Source: Streptomyces rubradiris
GTDB lineage: Bacteria > Actinomycetota > Actinomycetes > Streptomycetales > Streptomycetaceae
Assembly: GCF_016860525.1 (NCBI RefSeq)
Contig: NZ_BNEA01000008.1
Span: 1 to 64,000, forward strand
Reading direction: 5' to 3'
DNA length: 64,000 bases
The position numbers were made by a program, and so were the translations under genes. Within the stretch, counting starts at the first letter, position 1. Every line of letters starts with the position of its first letter. Positions 29,964 through 38,913 of this stretch are shown piece after piece. The notes beneath the pieces are model-generated. The model had not been told where the DNA came from. It saw nothing but the letters and a program-made list of their open reading frames with translations, and ran no database searches.

Positions 29964-31112
29964 TTACGTGGAGGATCCGCGGCCATCGATTCGCGAACGT
30001 CCCGATGCCTCCGCGTGGCTGATCATCTCCACGCATCGGCCCACCGCCGCCAGTGCGTCCCGTTCCCCGGTACGCGCGAAGGCTTCCACGGCGGTGTCGG
30101 CGAACTTGATGACGTGTTCGTCCCCGTGGTCGATCGCCCGGGCCATGGCGTCCTCGGCCGTCGTGACGCCGTCGGTGTGGACGGCGATTTCCGAGGCGTC
30201 GACTGCTTGCGGGGGCGAGGCCGCCGCGGTCAAGGCGGCGCTCGCGTGCCATGCCGCGTCCGCGCTGGGCACCCACAGTTCGCGCGGCAGGGCGGGCAGC
30301 ACGCGCAGGACGGCGGTCGGCGCCGTCGAGGCGTGGACCAGCATGACCGCCTGGCCGTGGCTGTAGCTCAGGTAATGGACCACCGAGGCGTCGGTCAGCT
30401 GGGACAACAGCGCGGGCACCTGCTCGGGATCGTCCACGGCTCGCAGGCCGCCGAGTGCCGATTGCCAACCGTCGGTGGTCGTGAGCTGGCCGACTCGGTA
30501 GGGCACGCCCTGTTGCTGGTCGGCGACGCTCGGCACGGCGGCCAAGGCGTCGGCCGCCGTCAGCGACCCGGTCCGACGGGAGGGTTCGCCGGGCACCGGC
30601 CGCCAGCACGCGGCCCAGTAGCCCAGGCCGTCGGCGAGTTCGACCAGGCGCGGGTTGTCGTCGATGGGGCCGCCGGCGGACCCCGGCCCCGAGCCGGAAT
30701 CGGCTTCGGCCGCCAACAGGGAGTGGACCAGGTGCGCGACCCGGATCGCGCCGTGCGCCGTGCCGCCGATGATGCCGGGTATCAGCCGCGGCCACCACGT
30801 CGCCAGCACCTCCCGCCAGGGACGCTCGGCGAGCTCGCGCTGGAACAGCGTCGTCCAGTCCGCCACCCGCTTCAAGTCGCCAAGGGCCTCGCGCCAGTCG
30901 TCCTCGGTGACCGGGGCGAGCCCGCGCGGTGGTTCCTCCAGACGTTGCGTGTAGTTGTCTATCCAGCGATGCACGGTGTCGGCGTATCCGTGCCGGACCA
31001 TGGCCTCGACGGCCATCGGGCCGTGGTTGCTGAGATGATGACCGCCCCACTCCGGTCCCGTCGCGTGGAACCGCTGGTAGGCCTCCATCAGGACCGACTC
31101 GTCGTCACTCAT
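29964..31112 (-). CDS. Questin oxidase-like (DUF4243) protein
   Basis: A 382-residue protein of the questin oxidase/AflY-like family, whose fungal members catalyse Baeyer-Villiger-type cleavage of aromatic polyketides without a classical flavin motif. The typical opening (YQRFHATGPEWGGHHLSNHG) and the HGAIRVAHLVHSL region are visible. The ATG at 31112 follows AAGAAGGG. In this cluster it may oxidise or open a ring of the polyketide. That role is inferred from family and context only. It has its own promoter carrying a partial match to the shared element and is transcribed away from the NmrA-like gene. Confidence 0.75.
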   Translation of the reverse strand: MSDDESVLMEAYQRFHATGPEWGGHHLSNHGPMAVEAMVRHGYADTVHRWIDNYTQRLEEPPRGLAPVTEDDWREALGDLKRVADWTTLFQRELAERPWREVLATWWPRLIPGIIGGTAHGAIRVAHLVHSLLAAEADSGSGPGSAGGPIDDNPRLVELADGLGYWAACWRPVPGEPSRRTGSLTAADALAAVPSVADQQQGVPYRVGQLTTTDGWQSALGGLRAVDDPEQVPALLSQLTDASVVHYLSYSHGQAVMLVHASTAPTAVLRVLPALPRELWVPSADAAWHASAALTAAASPPQAVDASEIAVHTDGVTTAEDAMARAIDHGDEHVIKFADTAVEAFARTGERDALAAVGRCVEMISHAEASGRSRIDGRGSST

Positions 31113-31159
31113 TCGGGCCCTTCTTGCTGGTCGCAGAAGCTTGTGTTGGACCTTTTCGG

Positions 31160-31203
31160 ACACTAGGCCCGGCCTCCGCCGCGCCACTATCCCCGATGTT
31201 GGT
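31160..31203 (-). promoter_or_regulatory. Partial shared promoter element, questin-oxidase-like gene
   Basis: On the minus strand ACCA in place of GTCA (31203-31200), five bases, GGGGAT (31194-31189), 23 bases, TAGTGT (31165-31160). The stretch GGGATAGTGGCG is shared with the methyltransferase promoter near 57140. Confidence 0.45.
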
Positions 31204-31359
31204 AGTGGCCCTTGGGCGGCACGTCGCTGCCGCACCACAGGATTACCAAGGTGGGGGAAGGCCAGTCACCCGGCAAGCCGTTGACTGGTGCCCAGCCGGT
31301 TCGGTGGGCCGGCGCCGTCACGGGTGCGGTGATGGCTGCCGGCGGCGATTCGCCCGGCC

Positions 31360-32102
31360 GTCGACCCGCCGATCCTCTGGAGGAGCCTTGTCCGTTCTTG
31401 TCACTGGTGCGTACGGCGGTGTCGGCAGCCATGTGGTGGCCGGGCTGCTGTCTGCCGGAGTCCCGGTCCGCGGGACCAGCCGGACGCCGCGCACCGGCGA
31501 GTCTCCGGATGGTGCCGAGATGGTCCGCCTCGACCTGGACGAGCCGGAGACCTGGCCGGCGGCGCTCGACGGCGTCAAGAAGGTCTTCCTGTACGCCCAT
31601 GCGGACCGTGTCGCCGATTTCGCCGGTGCGGCGCGGGCTGCCGGGGTGGAGCACATCGTGCTGCTGTCCTCGGCCGCCGTGGTCGATCCCGCCACCCGGC
31701 ACAGCCGCAGCGCGGTGATGCACTCCGCGGTGGAGGAAGCGCTCCGGGAATCCGGGATCGCCTGGACGTTCCTGCGTCCCACCACCTTCGCCACGAAGCA
31801 GCTTCACCTGGCGCCGGCGATCCGGTCCGGGGAAGTACTGCGGATTCCCTTCCTGCAAGCCCCCACCGCGTCGATCCACGAACGCGACATCGCCGACGCG
31901 GCGGTCTGCGCGCTGACCGGTGCCGGGCACGAGGGGAAGGGGTACTGGCTGACCGGGCCGCAGGCCCTGACGCAGCAGGAGCACATCGAGGTGATCGCAG
32001 CGGTGACCGGGCGGCCGATCGAGGTGGTCGACCTGGATCCCGAGGACGCCGAGCCCAAGCTCCCGGAGTTCTTCATCCGGATCATGACCGAACTCATGAA
32101 CA
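31360..32102. repeat. Inverted repeat A, right arm (NmrA-like gene copy 2)
   Basis: Near-identical inverted copy of 1-743. The homology continues beyond 32102 to an unknown extent because the left arm is cut by the window edge. Confidence 0.9.
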
Positions 32103-32200
32103 ATCCGTGCGTCGTGACACCCGCCGTCGAGGAGATCACCGGAGTGCCGGCCCGCCCGTTCCGGCAGTGGGCCGAGGACCACATCAAGGACTTCAACTGA
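31388..32200 (+). CDS. NmrA-like NAD(P)-binding SDR, copy 2
   Basis: A complete 270-residue atypical SDR. It has the N-terminal VLVTGAYGGVG cofactor loop, a HIVLLSSAAVVD strand and the SAVEEALRESG helix typical of NmrA/YwnB-like oxidoreductases. Seven bases separate its stop from the next gene, so the two form an operon. The TTG start follows CTGGAGGAG. The protein is nearly identical to the partial copy at 1-715, so one may be redundant or each may serve a separate operon. The substrate is unknown. Confidence 0.85.
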   Translation: MSVLVTGAYGGVGSHVVAGLLSAGVPVRGTSRTPRTGESPDGAEMVRLDLDEPETWPAALDGVKKVFLYAHADRVADFAGAARAAGVEHIVLLSSAAVVDPATRHSRSAVMHSAVEEALRESGIAWTFLRPTTFATKQLHLAPAIRSGEVLRIPFLQAPTASIHERDIADAAVCALTGAGHEGKGYWLTGPQALTQQEHIEVIAAVTGRPIEVVDLDPEDAEPKLPEFFIRIMTELMNNPCVVTPAVEEITGVPARPFRQWAEDHIKDFN

Positions 32201-32207
32201 CCGCCCC

Positions 32208-32864
32208 ATGACCGGATTCCTCATCCCGGACGCGCCGCTGCCTTCGGCACGGCACCTCAGGCTGGCGATCGTCGGGCCTGACGACTGCTGGGCTGCCGCT
32301 CTGGTGGAGGCGTTCGCCACGGTAGGACGCACCGTCGAGCGGCTCTCCCTTGAGGAGTTGGCGCCGGCCAGAACGCGAGCACACCAGGCCGACGTGGCGT
32401 TCCTGACCATCCGCACCTCCCAGATGCCGTCGCTGGTCCCCCGGTTGGGCGACGCGCTGAAGGGCGTCGTCACGGTGATATGCACGACATCGCTTCAGCA
32501 TGACGAGAGCGGCTACTTCATGCAGCCCGTACACGGCGGGAGCGCCACCGGACTGGCAAGTGAGCTTCTTCCCGGCTCCCGGGTCGTCGGAGCCTTTCAG
32601 CAGTTCGGTCCCAGCCATCTGGCACTTGCCGGCATGGGCGTTTTCGAGACCGACGTCCCCGTCATCGGAGACGACCGCGAGGCCTGTGACGTCGTGGAGG
32701 AACTGATCGACGAGTTCCGCGGACTTGAGCCGGTCTACGCCGGCGGACTGAAAACCGCCGCCGCAATCGAGGGTCTGGCGGCGTTGGTAGGAGAGGCCAC
32801 CGCCGGCATCGGACGGCCGGTCGGATTCCGTCTCAGCTCAGGAGGCATCAAAATCCTCGACTGA
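32208..32864 (+). CDS. NADP/F420 oxidoreductase-like dinucleotide-binding protein
   Basis: A 218-residue protein resembling F420-dependent NADP reductases (Fno/NPD family). An N-terminal Rossmann-like strand (LRLAIVGPDD) lacks the usual GxGxxG. It is followed by the GSATGLASELLPGSRVVGAF segment and a C-terminal YAGGLKTAAAIEGL, which match the family pattern of a His/Asn-containing loop and a dimerising helix. Because the nucleotide loop is unusual, it may be a non-catalytic or altered-cofactor relative. It follows the NmrA-like gene by seven bases and probably shares its mRNA. ATG 32208 lacks a strong ribosome site. Confidence 0.65.
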   Translation: MTGFLIPDAPLPSARHLRLAIVGPDDCWAAALVEAFATVGRTVERLSLEELAPARTRAHQADVAFLTIRTSQMPSLVPRLGDALKGVVTVICTTSLQHDESGYFMQPVHGGSATGLASELLPGSRVVGAFQQFGPSHLALAGMGVFETDVPVIGDDREACDVVEELIDEFRGLEPVYAGGLKTAAAIEGLAALVGEATAGIGRPVGFRLSSGGIKILD

Positions 32865-32878
32865 CCGTCGCGTCAATC

Positions 32879-34622
32879 CAGCCTTCCCGGGCATGCCGGG
32901 CCGGCTCTTTCGCGGCGACCACGTGCCGTCAATGTGAGGTATGGGGCCCTCGGTGCCCGCCGGTTTAGCCTGCGGTTCGTCTCACTCGACCACTGGACAT
33001 CGCATTGTCTTGGACAGGAAGGCGAAGCCGGGTCATGAGTACCACGCATGTGCATTATGTTCAGCAGCTGCTGACTCATTTCGATGCCGATCCGGATCGC
33101 CTTGCCGTGGTCAGCGGGGAAGTCCCCTTCTCGGCCGGGGAGCTGGCCGACGCCGTTCGCCGGGCCGCGGCCGCGATGGGCCGCCACGGCGTCGGCCGCG
33201 GTGACGTCGTCTGCATCCTGACCGAGCCGAACACCGCGGCCACGCTGATCCTGCAGTGGGCGGCCAACCTGGTGGGGGCGACCGCCGCGCACATGCGCTG
33301 GGTGGACCCGGCCGGGCCCGAGGACGAGTTGCGCGCGGAGCTGCAGCGCGCCCTGGCCGCGGATACCGGTGTCCGGATGCTGGCGGTCGACCCGGCCAAC
33401 GAGGCGCGGGCGCGGGAGCTGCTGGTGAACGCGACCGGTCGGCCGGTCCTGGCCGTACTGGGCGCAGGGCAGCCGGACACGGTGGATGTGAGCGCCGGTT
33501 GCGGTGACGGAGTGGGCCCGTGCGCGGACATCACCGACGGCGACGTCGCGGTGATCACCCAGACCAGGCTGCCGAGCGGACGGAACGGCCTCTGCTGGAC
33601 CTTCGGGGTCAGGAACGACATGCTCTCGGCCGCACCGTCCCTGCCCTCCACGGCCGGCGCGAGCGCGACCGGCCCGACGACCCTCCTGATCACCGCACCG
33701 CTCATCCACACCGACGTGTTCACCGCGGAGGACACGCTCGTCACCGGCGGCATGGTCGTCCTGCATCCCGGCTTCGACGCGGCGGCCGTGCTGCGTGCGA
33801 TCGCGCAGCACCGCGTCGGCCGGCTCATGCTCGGCGCTCCGCAACTGGACGCACTGGCCGAGCACCCGGACCGGGCGGCCACCGACCTGTCCAGCCTGAC
33901 CGAGCTGATCTACACCGGCAGCCCCGGGGCACCGCTCAAGCTGCGCAAGGCCCGGGAAATCTTCGGCCCCGTACTGATCCAGGTCTACGGCACGACCGAG
34001 ACCGGAGTGCTCACCATGCTCCCCCCCGGCGACCACGACGACCTGCGCGCCTGCTCCAGCGTGGGCCGGCCGGTCGACCCCGGGGCGCTCAGCATCCGGC
34101 ACCCCGACACCGGCGCGGTGCTGCCCGTCGGCGAGGTCGGCGAGGTCTGCGCGGTTCCACGCTGGCCCACGGCCGGCTACTGGCACGAGCCGGCGCTCAC
34201 CGCGGCACTCGTCCGCGACGGCTGGGTGCGCACCGGCGACCTCGGGCACCTCGACACCGACGGCTACCTGCACCTGACCGGCCGGCTCGCGAACATGATG
34301 AAGGTCAAGGGAATCCGCATCCACCCCGAGCAGGTGGAGAAGGTGCTCAGGCAGGCCCCGGGCGTGTCCCAGGCCGCCGTATGCGGGGTCGAGGACGCCG
34401 ACCGGGTGGAGCACATCTACGCCGCCGTCGTGCCCGAGCCCGGCGCCGACCCGGATCCCCGGGAACTGCGCCGTCACGTCGCCGAGGCACTGTCCGACAC
34501 CTACGTCCCCCGCCTGATCGACATTCGCCGGAAACTGCCGACGACCGGCTGGGGCAAACCCGATCGGGTCCGGCTGCGGGCCGACGCCCGCGCGGCACTG
34601 ACCCGGCCCGCCCCCCAGGCCT
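32879..34622. repeat. Inverted repeat B, left arm (ligase copy 1 with promoter)
   Basis: Inverted copy of 58617-60340. The outer parts (promoter plus about 250 bases of the gene, and the last about 740 bases) are almost identical. The middle, roughly 33290-33880, is strongly diverged. Confidence 0.9.
32928..32971 (+). promoter_or_regulatory. Shared promoter element, ligase copy 1
   Basis: GTCA (32928-32931), five bases, AGGTAT (32937-32942), 23 bases, TAGCCT (32966-32971). The same sequence precedes ligase copy 2. Confidence 0.55.
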
Positions 34623-34624
34623 AG
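33035..34624 (+). CDS. Acyl-AMP ligase copy 1, ATP loop lost
   Basis: A 529-residue member of the acyl-adenylate-forming superfamily, about the length of NovL/SimL-type amide synthetases. It is paralogous to 58615-60183 and to the first domain of the NRPS. The A5 motif (VYGTTETG), the RTGDLGHLD motif and the late Lys (GWGKPDR) are intact. The ATP loop, TSGASGLPKG in copy 2, reads TRLPSGRNGL here, so the conserved Gly and Lys are missing. A seven-residue longer loop follows. It may be catalytically weak, or kept as a partner or regulator of another ligase. ATG 33035 matches the start of copy 2. It heads an operon with 34633 and 36336. Confidence 0.9.
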   Translation: MSTTHVHYVQQLLTHFDADPDRLAVVSGEVPFSAGELADAVRRAAAAMGRHGVGRGDVVCILTEPNTAATLILQWAANLVGATAAHMRWVDPAGPEDELRAELQRALAADTGVRMLAVDPANEARARELLVNATGRPVLAVLGAGQPDTVDVSAGCGDGVGPCADITDGDVAVITQTRLPSGRNGLCWTFGVRNDMLSAAPSLPSTAGASATGPTTLLITAPLIHTDVFTAEDTLVTGGMVVLHPGFDAAAVLRAIAQHRVGRLMLGAPQLDALAEHPDRAATDLSSLTELIYTGSPGAPLKLRKAREIFGPVLIQVYGTTETGVLTMLPPGDHDDLRACSSVGRPVDPGALSIRHPDTGAVLPVGEVGEVCAVPRWPTAGYWHEPALTAALVRDGWVRTGDLGHLDTDGYLHLTGRLANMMKVKGIRIHPEQVEKVLRQAPGVSQAAVCGVEDADRVEHIYAAVVPEPGADPDPRELRRHVAEALSDTYVPRLIDIRRKLPTTGWGKPDRVRLRADARAALTRPAPQA

Positions 34625-34632
34625 GAGACCGG

Positions 34633-36306
34633 ATGGATCTCGGTCAGGCTCAGACCAGGAAGAGTCTCGTGAACCGCACCTCAGCCCGGTATACCGACCA
34701 CGTTTCCGCCGACCAGCGCCAGGCCTGGGCCGCCGCGGGCCACTACCCGGGCCAGGACCTGTACTCCCTGTTCCGTGGCCACGTCCAGCGCACGCCTCAG
34801 GCGCCGGCCGTGCTGGACGCCGAGGGTACGGTCAGCTACGGCGAACTGGACCAGGCAGCCCGGCGCCTGGCCGCGGGACTGGTGCAGCTCGGCATCGTCC
34901 CCGGCGACGTCGTGGCGGTCCAGCTGCCCAACGCCCGTCTCGCGTGTGCCGTCGACCTCGCCGTCGCCGCGGTGGGCGCCGTCGTGCTGCCGTTTCCGCT
35001 CGGCCGGGGCGACCGGGACGCGGTCAGCCTGCTACGCCGCTCCGAGGCGGTCGCGGTGATCACCGTCGCCGATCATCACGGCTATCCCTGCGCCGAGCGG
35101 ATCCGGAAACACGCCGACGCCCTGCCGATGCTGCGTGCCGTCATCGTCGCCGGGGACGGTGCCGCCAAGACGCCGGACTGCGTGCCGATCGAGGCCCTGG
35201 CCGCCGCCACCGCCGACGAGTTCGTGCCGCGGGAATCCGACCCCGACGCACCGGCACGGATCCTGGTCACCTCCGGGTCCGAGGCGGAACCGAAGATGGT
35301 CCTGTACTCGCACAACGCGCTGGCCGGTGGCCGCGGTGCCATGATGGCCGGCCTGCACCGAGGTTCCCCGGCCACGATGCGCAACCTCTTCCTCGTCCCG
35401 CTGGCGTCGGCCTTCGGCTCCAGCGGGACGCCGGTCACCCTCGCGACCCTGGGCGGAACCCTCGTGCTGAGGCCGTCCTTCGACGCTGCCGGGACGCTGC
35501 GGACCATCGCCGAAACCCGGCCCACCCACCTGCTGGGCGTGCCCACGATGCTGCGCATGCTGCTGGACCGCCCGGAGATCCAGGACACCGACCTCAGCTC
35601 CCTGCAGGCCGCGGTACTCGGTGGGGCCGCGCTCGACCTGGACACGGCGCGGCGCGCCGAGGAGCTCCTGGGCTGCACAGTCGTCTCGCTGTACGGCTCG
35701 GCCGACGGCGTCTCCTGCAACAGCGGTCTCGCCCTTTACGACGGTACGGTCGGCCGCCCCGACCCCGCCGTCGCGGACATCCGCATCGTCGACCCGGACG
35801 GAATCGAGCTGCCCGGCGGAGCGACCGGCGAGGTCGTCGCACGCGGCCCGATGTCGCCGATGAGCTACCTCAATTCCCCCGAGCTGGACGCCTCGCTGCG
35901 CAACCCGGACGGATGGACCCGCACCGGAGATCTCGGGTTGATCGACGACCGGGGCCGACTCCGGATCGTCGGACGCCGCAAGGACGTGGTCATCCGCGGC
36001 GGCCTCAACATCAGCCCGGCGGAGGTCGAGTCGGTGCTGATCACGCATCCCGCGATCCGCGACGTGGCCTGCGTAGCGGTGGCCGACCCGCTGTACGGCG
36101 AGCGCGTCTGCGCCTGCGTCGCCACCTCGGCCGACCTGAGTCTGGCCGAGGTCACCGCCCACCTCGCCGCGGCCGGGATGGAGCCGCGGAAGTTCCCCGA
36201 ACGCCTGTTGCTGCTGGCTGCCCTGCCGCTGAGCGCTGCGGGAAAGGTGGACCGGCAAGCGCTTCGGGCCCAGGCCGCGAACCAGGGCTCCGGCACGACC
36301 CGGTGA
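34633..36306 (+). CDS. Acyl-CoA/acyl-AMP ligase (aryl or alicyclic acid type)
   Basis: A 557-residue adenylate-forming ligase not closely related to the two twin copies. The ATP loop reads TSGSEAEPKM. A5 reads LYGSADG instead of YGxTE. The hinge RTGDLGLIDDRG and GRRKDVVIRGG motifs are normal, and the last Lys is in AAGKVDR. Such variants are common in ligases for aryl or cyclohexyl acids, so it may activate a pyridine-, benzoate- or cycloalkane-carboxylate for attachment. The substrate is not predictable from the sequence alone. ATG 34633 has AGGAG five bases upstream and lies nine bases after the previous stop. Confidence 0.87.
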   Translation: MDLGQAQTRKSLVNRTSARYTDHVSADQRQAWAAAGHYPGQDLYSLFRGHVQRTPQAPAVLDAEGTVSYGELDQAARRLAAGLVQLGIVPGDVVAVQLPNARLACAVDLAVAAVGAVVLPFPLGRGDRDAVSLLRRSEAVAVITVADHHGYPCAERIRKHADALPMLRAVIVAGDGAAKTPDCVPIEALAAATADEFVPRESDPDAPARILVTSGSEAEPKMVLYSHNALAGGRGAMMAGLHRGSPATMRNLFLVPLASAFGSSGTPVTLATLGGTLVLRPSFDAAGTLRTIAETRPTHLLGVPTMLRMLLDRPEIQDTDLSSLQAAVLGGAALDLDTARRAEELLGCTVVSLYGSADGVSCNSGLALYDGTVGRPDPAVADIRIVDPDGIELPGGATGEVVARGPMSPMSYLNSPELDASLRNPDGWTRTGDLGLIDDRGRLRIVGRRKDVVIRGGLNISPAEVESVLITHPAIRDVACVAVADPLYGERVCACVATSADLSLAEVTAHLAAAGMEPRKFPERLLLLAALPLSAAGKVDRQALRAQAANQGSGTTR

Positions 36307-36335
36307 ACCCGGTCCAGAACAGAGGATGTCACCAG

Positions 36336-37556
36336 ATGACTGAGGGAATCCCGGAACCGATCTCCTATCTGCGGCACTGGGACCGCACCGAACCGTTCGA
36401 TCCGCCGGCGGTGCTCGGTGAGCTGGTCCGGACGCGGCCACTGGCCCGGATGGTGTATCCGGACGGTCACGTCGGCTGGCTGGCCACCAGCCACGAGCTC
36501 GCGCGTGAGGTGCTCGGCAGCCAGGCGTTCAGCCACCGCTTCCACACCACACACGCCCCGGTGACGAAGAAGGGCGAGATCTTCCCCTCCGTGCCCATCG
36601 TGCCGGGCGGGTTCATCCACATGGATCCGCCGGAGCACACCCGCTACCGGAATCTGCTCAGCAGCGAGTTCAGTGCCCGCGCCACCGCGGCGTACGCCCC
36701 GCGGGTGGCCGAGCTGGCCGCCGCGCAGCTCGCCCAGGTACGGCAGCACGGCTCACCGGTCGACCTCCTGCCGACGTACGTCCGGCCGCTCTCGCTGCGG
36801 GTGTTGTGCGAGGTGCTGGGGGTCCCGTTCACCGGCAGCCCGGTCCTGTCCGCTCTGAGCGACAGCGCCACCGACGACGAGGTCAGCCTCGAGGCGGAGC
36901 GGGAGGCCGGGACCCGGGCGTACCACTACCTCCTGGACCTCGTGGGCAAGGCACGGGTCGAGCCGGGCGAGAACGTCACCGGGCGGTTGGCCGCCGACCC
37001 CGAGCTGACCGACCGCGAGATCACCAACATGCTGCTGATCGTCTTCGCGGCGGGCTTCGCCAGCTGCGAGGGCGCGCTCGCGTCGTCGTTGCTGGCGCTG
37101 CTGCACCACCGCGACCAGCTCGACAGGCTGCGTTCGGCCGCCCGGAGCGGCGGCGCCGACGGGATCGAGAAAATGGTCGAGGAGCTGCTGCGGTACACCT
37201 CGGTCAACCAGTTCCAGATCTTCCGGACCGCACTGTCCGATGTGGAACTCGGCGGGGAACTGGTCCGCGAGGGGGAGACGGTGACGGTCGCCTTGCCGGC
37301 GGCCAACCGTGATCCGGCCAGGTTCGGCTGTCCCGACGGGCTGGATGTGAGCCAGGACGCTTCCGCCCACCTGGCCTTCGGATACGGCGTACACGCCTGC
37401 GTCGGACAGCGGCTGGCCCGGCTCGTCCTGGCCGAGGGGCTGACCGCGCTGGTGCTCGGCTTCCCCGGACTCGCCCTGGACGTGCCGCTGCGGGAGGTTC
37501 CGGTACGGCTGAAGACCCCGGTGCTGGGCGTACTGCGCCTGCCCGTGCGCTACTGA
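36336..37556 (+). CDS. Cytochrome P450
   Basis: A 406-residue soluble bacterial P450. The heme loop FGYGVHACVG contains Cys355, ExxR is in EELLRY, and HMDPPEHTRYR is the usual C-helix motif. The I-helix reads AGFASCEGAL, so the conserved Thr pair is replaced by Ser/Cys. This can alter oxygen activation and is seen in P450s with unusual chemistry. It is the third gene of the ligase operon, 29 bases after the ligase. It is a candidate for tailoring of the ansa chain or of an acid activated by the ligase. Confidence 0.93.
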   Translation: MTEGIPEPISYLRHWDRTEPFDPPAVLGELVRTRPLARMVYPDGHVGWLATSHELAREVLGSQAFSHRFHTTHAPVTKKGEIFPSVPIVPGGFIHMDPPEHTRYRNLLSSEFSARATAAYAPRVAELAAAQLAQVRQHGSPVDLLPTYVRPLSLRVLCEVLGVPFTGSPVLSALSDSATDDEVSLEAEREAGTRAYHYLLDLVGKARVEPGENVTGRLAADPELTDREITNMLLIVFAAGFASCEGALASSLLALLHHRDQLDRLRSAARSGGADGIEKMVEELLRYTSVNQFQIFRTALSDVELGGELVREGETVTVALPAANRDPARFGCPDGLDVSQDASAHLAFGYGVHACVGQRLARLVLAEGLTALVLGFPGLALDVPLREVPVRLKTPVLGVLRLPVRY

Positions 37557-37569
37557 TCCCGGCGTGTTC

Positions 37570-37600
37570 ACGGGCGGCCGGAGGGCATCCGGCCGCCCGT
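37570..37600. terminator. Bidirectional terminator hairpin
   Basis: Perfect 12-base arms (37570-37581 and 37589-37600) around a seven-base loop, placed between convergent P450 and acyltransferase genes. There is no T run, as is usual in Streptomyces. A GGCGCTAGCGCC palindrome (37602-37613) lies beside it and contains the acyltransferase stop. Confidence 0.75.
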
Positions 37601-37605
37601 TGGCG

Positions 37606-38892
37606 CTAGCGCCGTGAACCGGGGGCCCGATCAGCGCATGCCAGCAGCGAATCGCGGACGTGGTCGTGGATCGAGTCCATCTGCGCGGTCGTGAAGCACT
37701 GCGTGCTGTACGGCATCTCGATGCTGAACCGGCCGTAGATCGTTGCCGGCGACGCGAGCAACGGGCCCGCACCGCGCTCCGGGTCCCACCGGCTGGACAG
37801 CGGGAACTTGGTCATGTCGACGATCTTCAGCCCCTTCGGCGACGGCGGCCCGTCGATTCTTCCGACGTTGGTGAGCACCAGGCTGGTCGGCCAGAGCTGG
37901 GGGTGGGGGAGCAACCGGTCCAGTGCCTGCATCTCCATCGCCGCGTCACCCCGCTCGATGCCGGCGCGCAGCTCGGTGCTGAACCGGTGGCCGAGCTTGA
38001 CCAGGTCGGCGCCGGCGGGCACGTGGAGCAGATCGCGGTACCAGGAGACCATGGGCACCATCGCCTCGTGGCCGAGTCCCGGCGCGAACTGGTTGCGCAG
38101 GTCGACCGTGCAGAAGCTGGACAGCCGGTGGTCGGCCAGTTCCTCGGGCAGGCCGGCGCGCACGGCCGCCAACAGTGCCGCGGCGACCAACCCGTTCACC
38201 GATACTCCGGTGTGCTTGGCGAAGGCCAGCAGACCAGTGGTCTGCGATTCGGTCAGTCGGAGCCTGCGCGAGGTCATCAGACTCTCCGCCGGCACCGGCG
38301 GGAGGGACCCGGCCGCCCGGAACGGCAAAGACGCCACCGGTGCCCCCTCGGCCCGCTCGAGCCGCTCCTGGACGTAGGCGTCGAGCTCGGCATCGCTGCG
38401 CGGCGGCAGCCAGTCCTCGAGCGGCGCCGGCCACTGCTGCTGTTGCGGCTTTGGGGCCGAGTAGCCGCCGGACTGGATGTCGATGTAACGCTGCCAGATC
38501 CGGTTGCAGAACGCGGTCGCGCTGCGGCCGTCGGAGATCGCGTGGTCGACGCCGAACATCACGACGTCCTCGTCGGTGCCGGTCAGCAGGACGGCACGCG
38601 CGAGCGGGCCACCGAGGTGCAACGGCTTGTTGTACTCCTCAAGCCGCGCACCGGGCTCGTTGCGCCGGACGTGCAGACGCGGCAGCTCGCTCGGCTCCAG
38701 CAGGCTGAGGTAGTAGTCGTCGCCGTCCTTCTCCAGACGGCTGCGCAGACCTGGCGCCTCCGCGAGGACAGCGGTGAAGGCCGCGTCCAGAATCCCGGCG
38801 TCGACGCCGCCGCGCACCACGCAGATCTGCAGCGCCTGCGTCCTGATCTCGCTGACGTACATCCGTTCCGACCGGGCAATTCGTCGGCGCAT
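37606..38892 (-). CDS. PapA/condensation-superfamily O-acyltransferase
   Basis: A 428-residue stand-alone member of the condensation/PapA acyltransferase superfamily. The catalytic motif reads VDHAISDG, matching HHxxxDG with the first His replaced by Asp and the essential second His and DG kept. The C-terminal region carries the superfamily's solvent-channel segments. Rifamycin's Rif-Orf20 acetyltransferase belongs to this group, so an O- or N-acylation of the ansamycin is likely. ATG 38892 follows GAGGAG at five bases. It lies 21 bases downstream of the amide synthase and probably shares its mRNA. Confidence 0.88.
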   Translation of the reverse strand: MRRRIARSERMYVSEIRTQALQICVVRGGVDAGILDAAFTAVLAEAPGLRSRLEKDGDDYYLSLLEPSELPRLHVRRNEPGARLEEYNKPLHLGGPLARAVLLTGTDEDVVMFGVDHAISDGRSATAFCNRIWQRYIDIQSGGYSAPKPQQQQWPAPLEDWLPPRSDAELDAYVQERLERAEGAPVASLPFRAAGSLPPVPAESLMTSRRLRLTESQTTGLLAFAKHTGVSVNGLVAAALLAAVRAGLPEELADHRLSSFCTVDLRNQFAPGLGHEAMVPMVSWYRDLLHVPAGADLVKLGHRFSTELRAGIERGDAAMEMQALDRLLPHPQLWPTSLVLTNVGRIDGPPSPKGLKIVDMTKFPLSSRWDPERGAGPLLASPATIYGRFSIEMPYSTQCFTTAQMDSIHDHVRDSLLACADRAPGSRR

Positions 38893-38913
38893 GCCTTCTC
38901 CTCGTTGTCTGGG

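Noticed and set aside
37602..37613. GGCGCTAGCGCC palindrome as an operator
   Set aside because: It overlaps the acyltransferase stop codon next to a terminator between convergent genes, where no promoter is expected.
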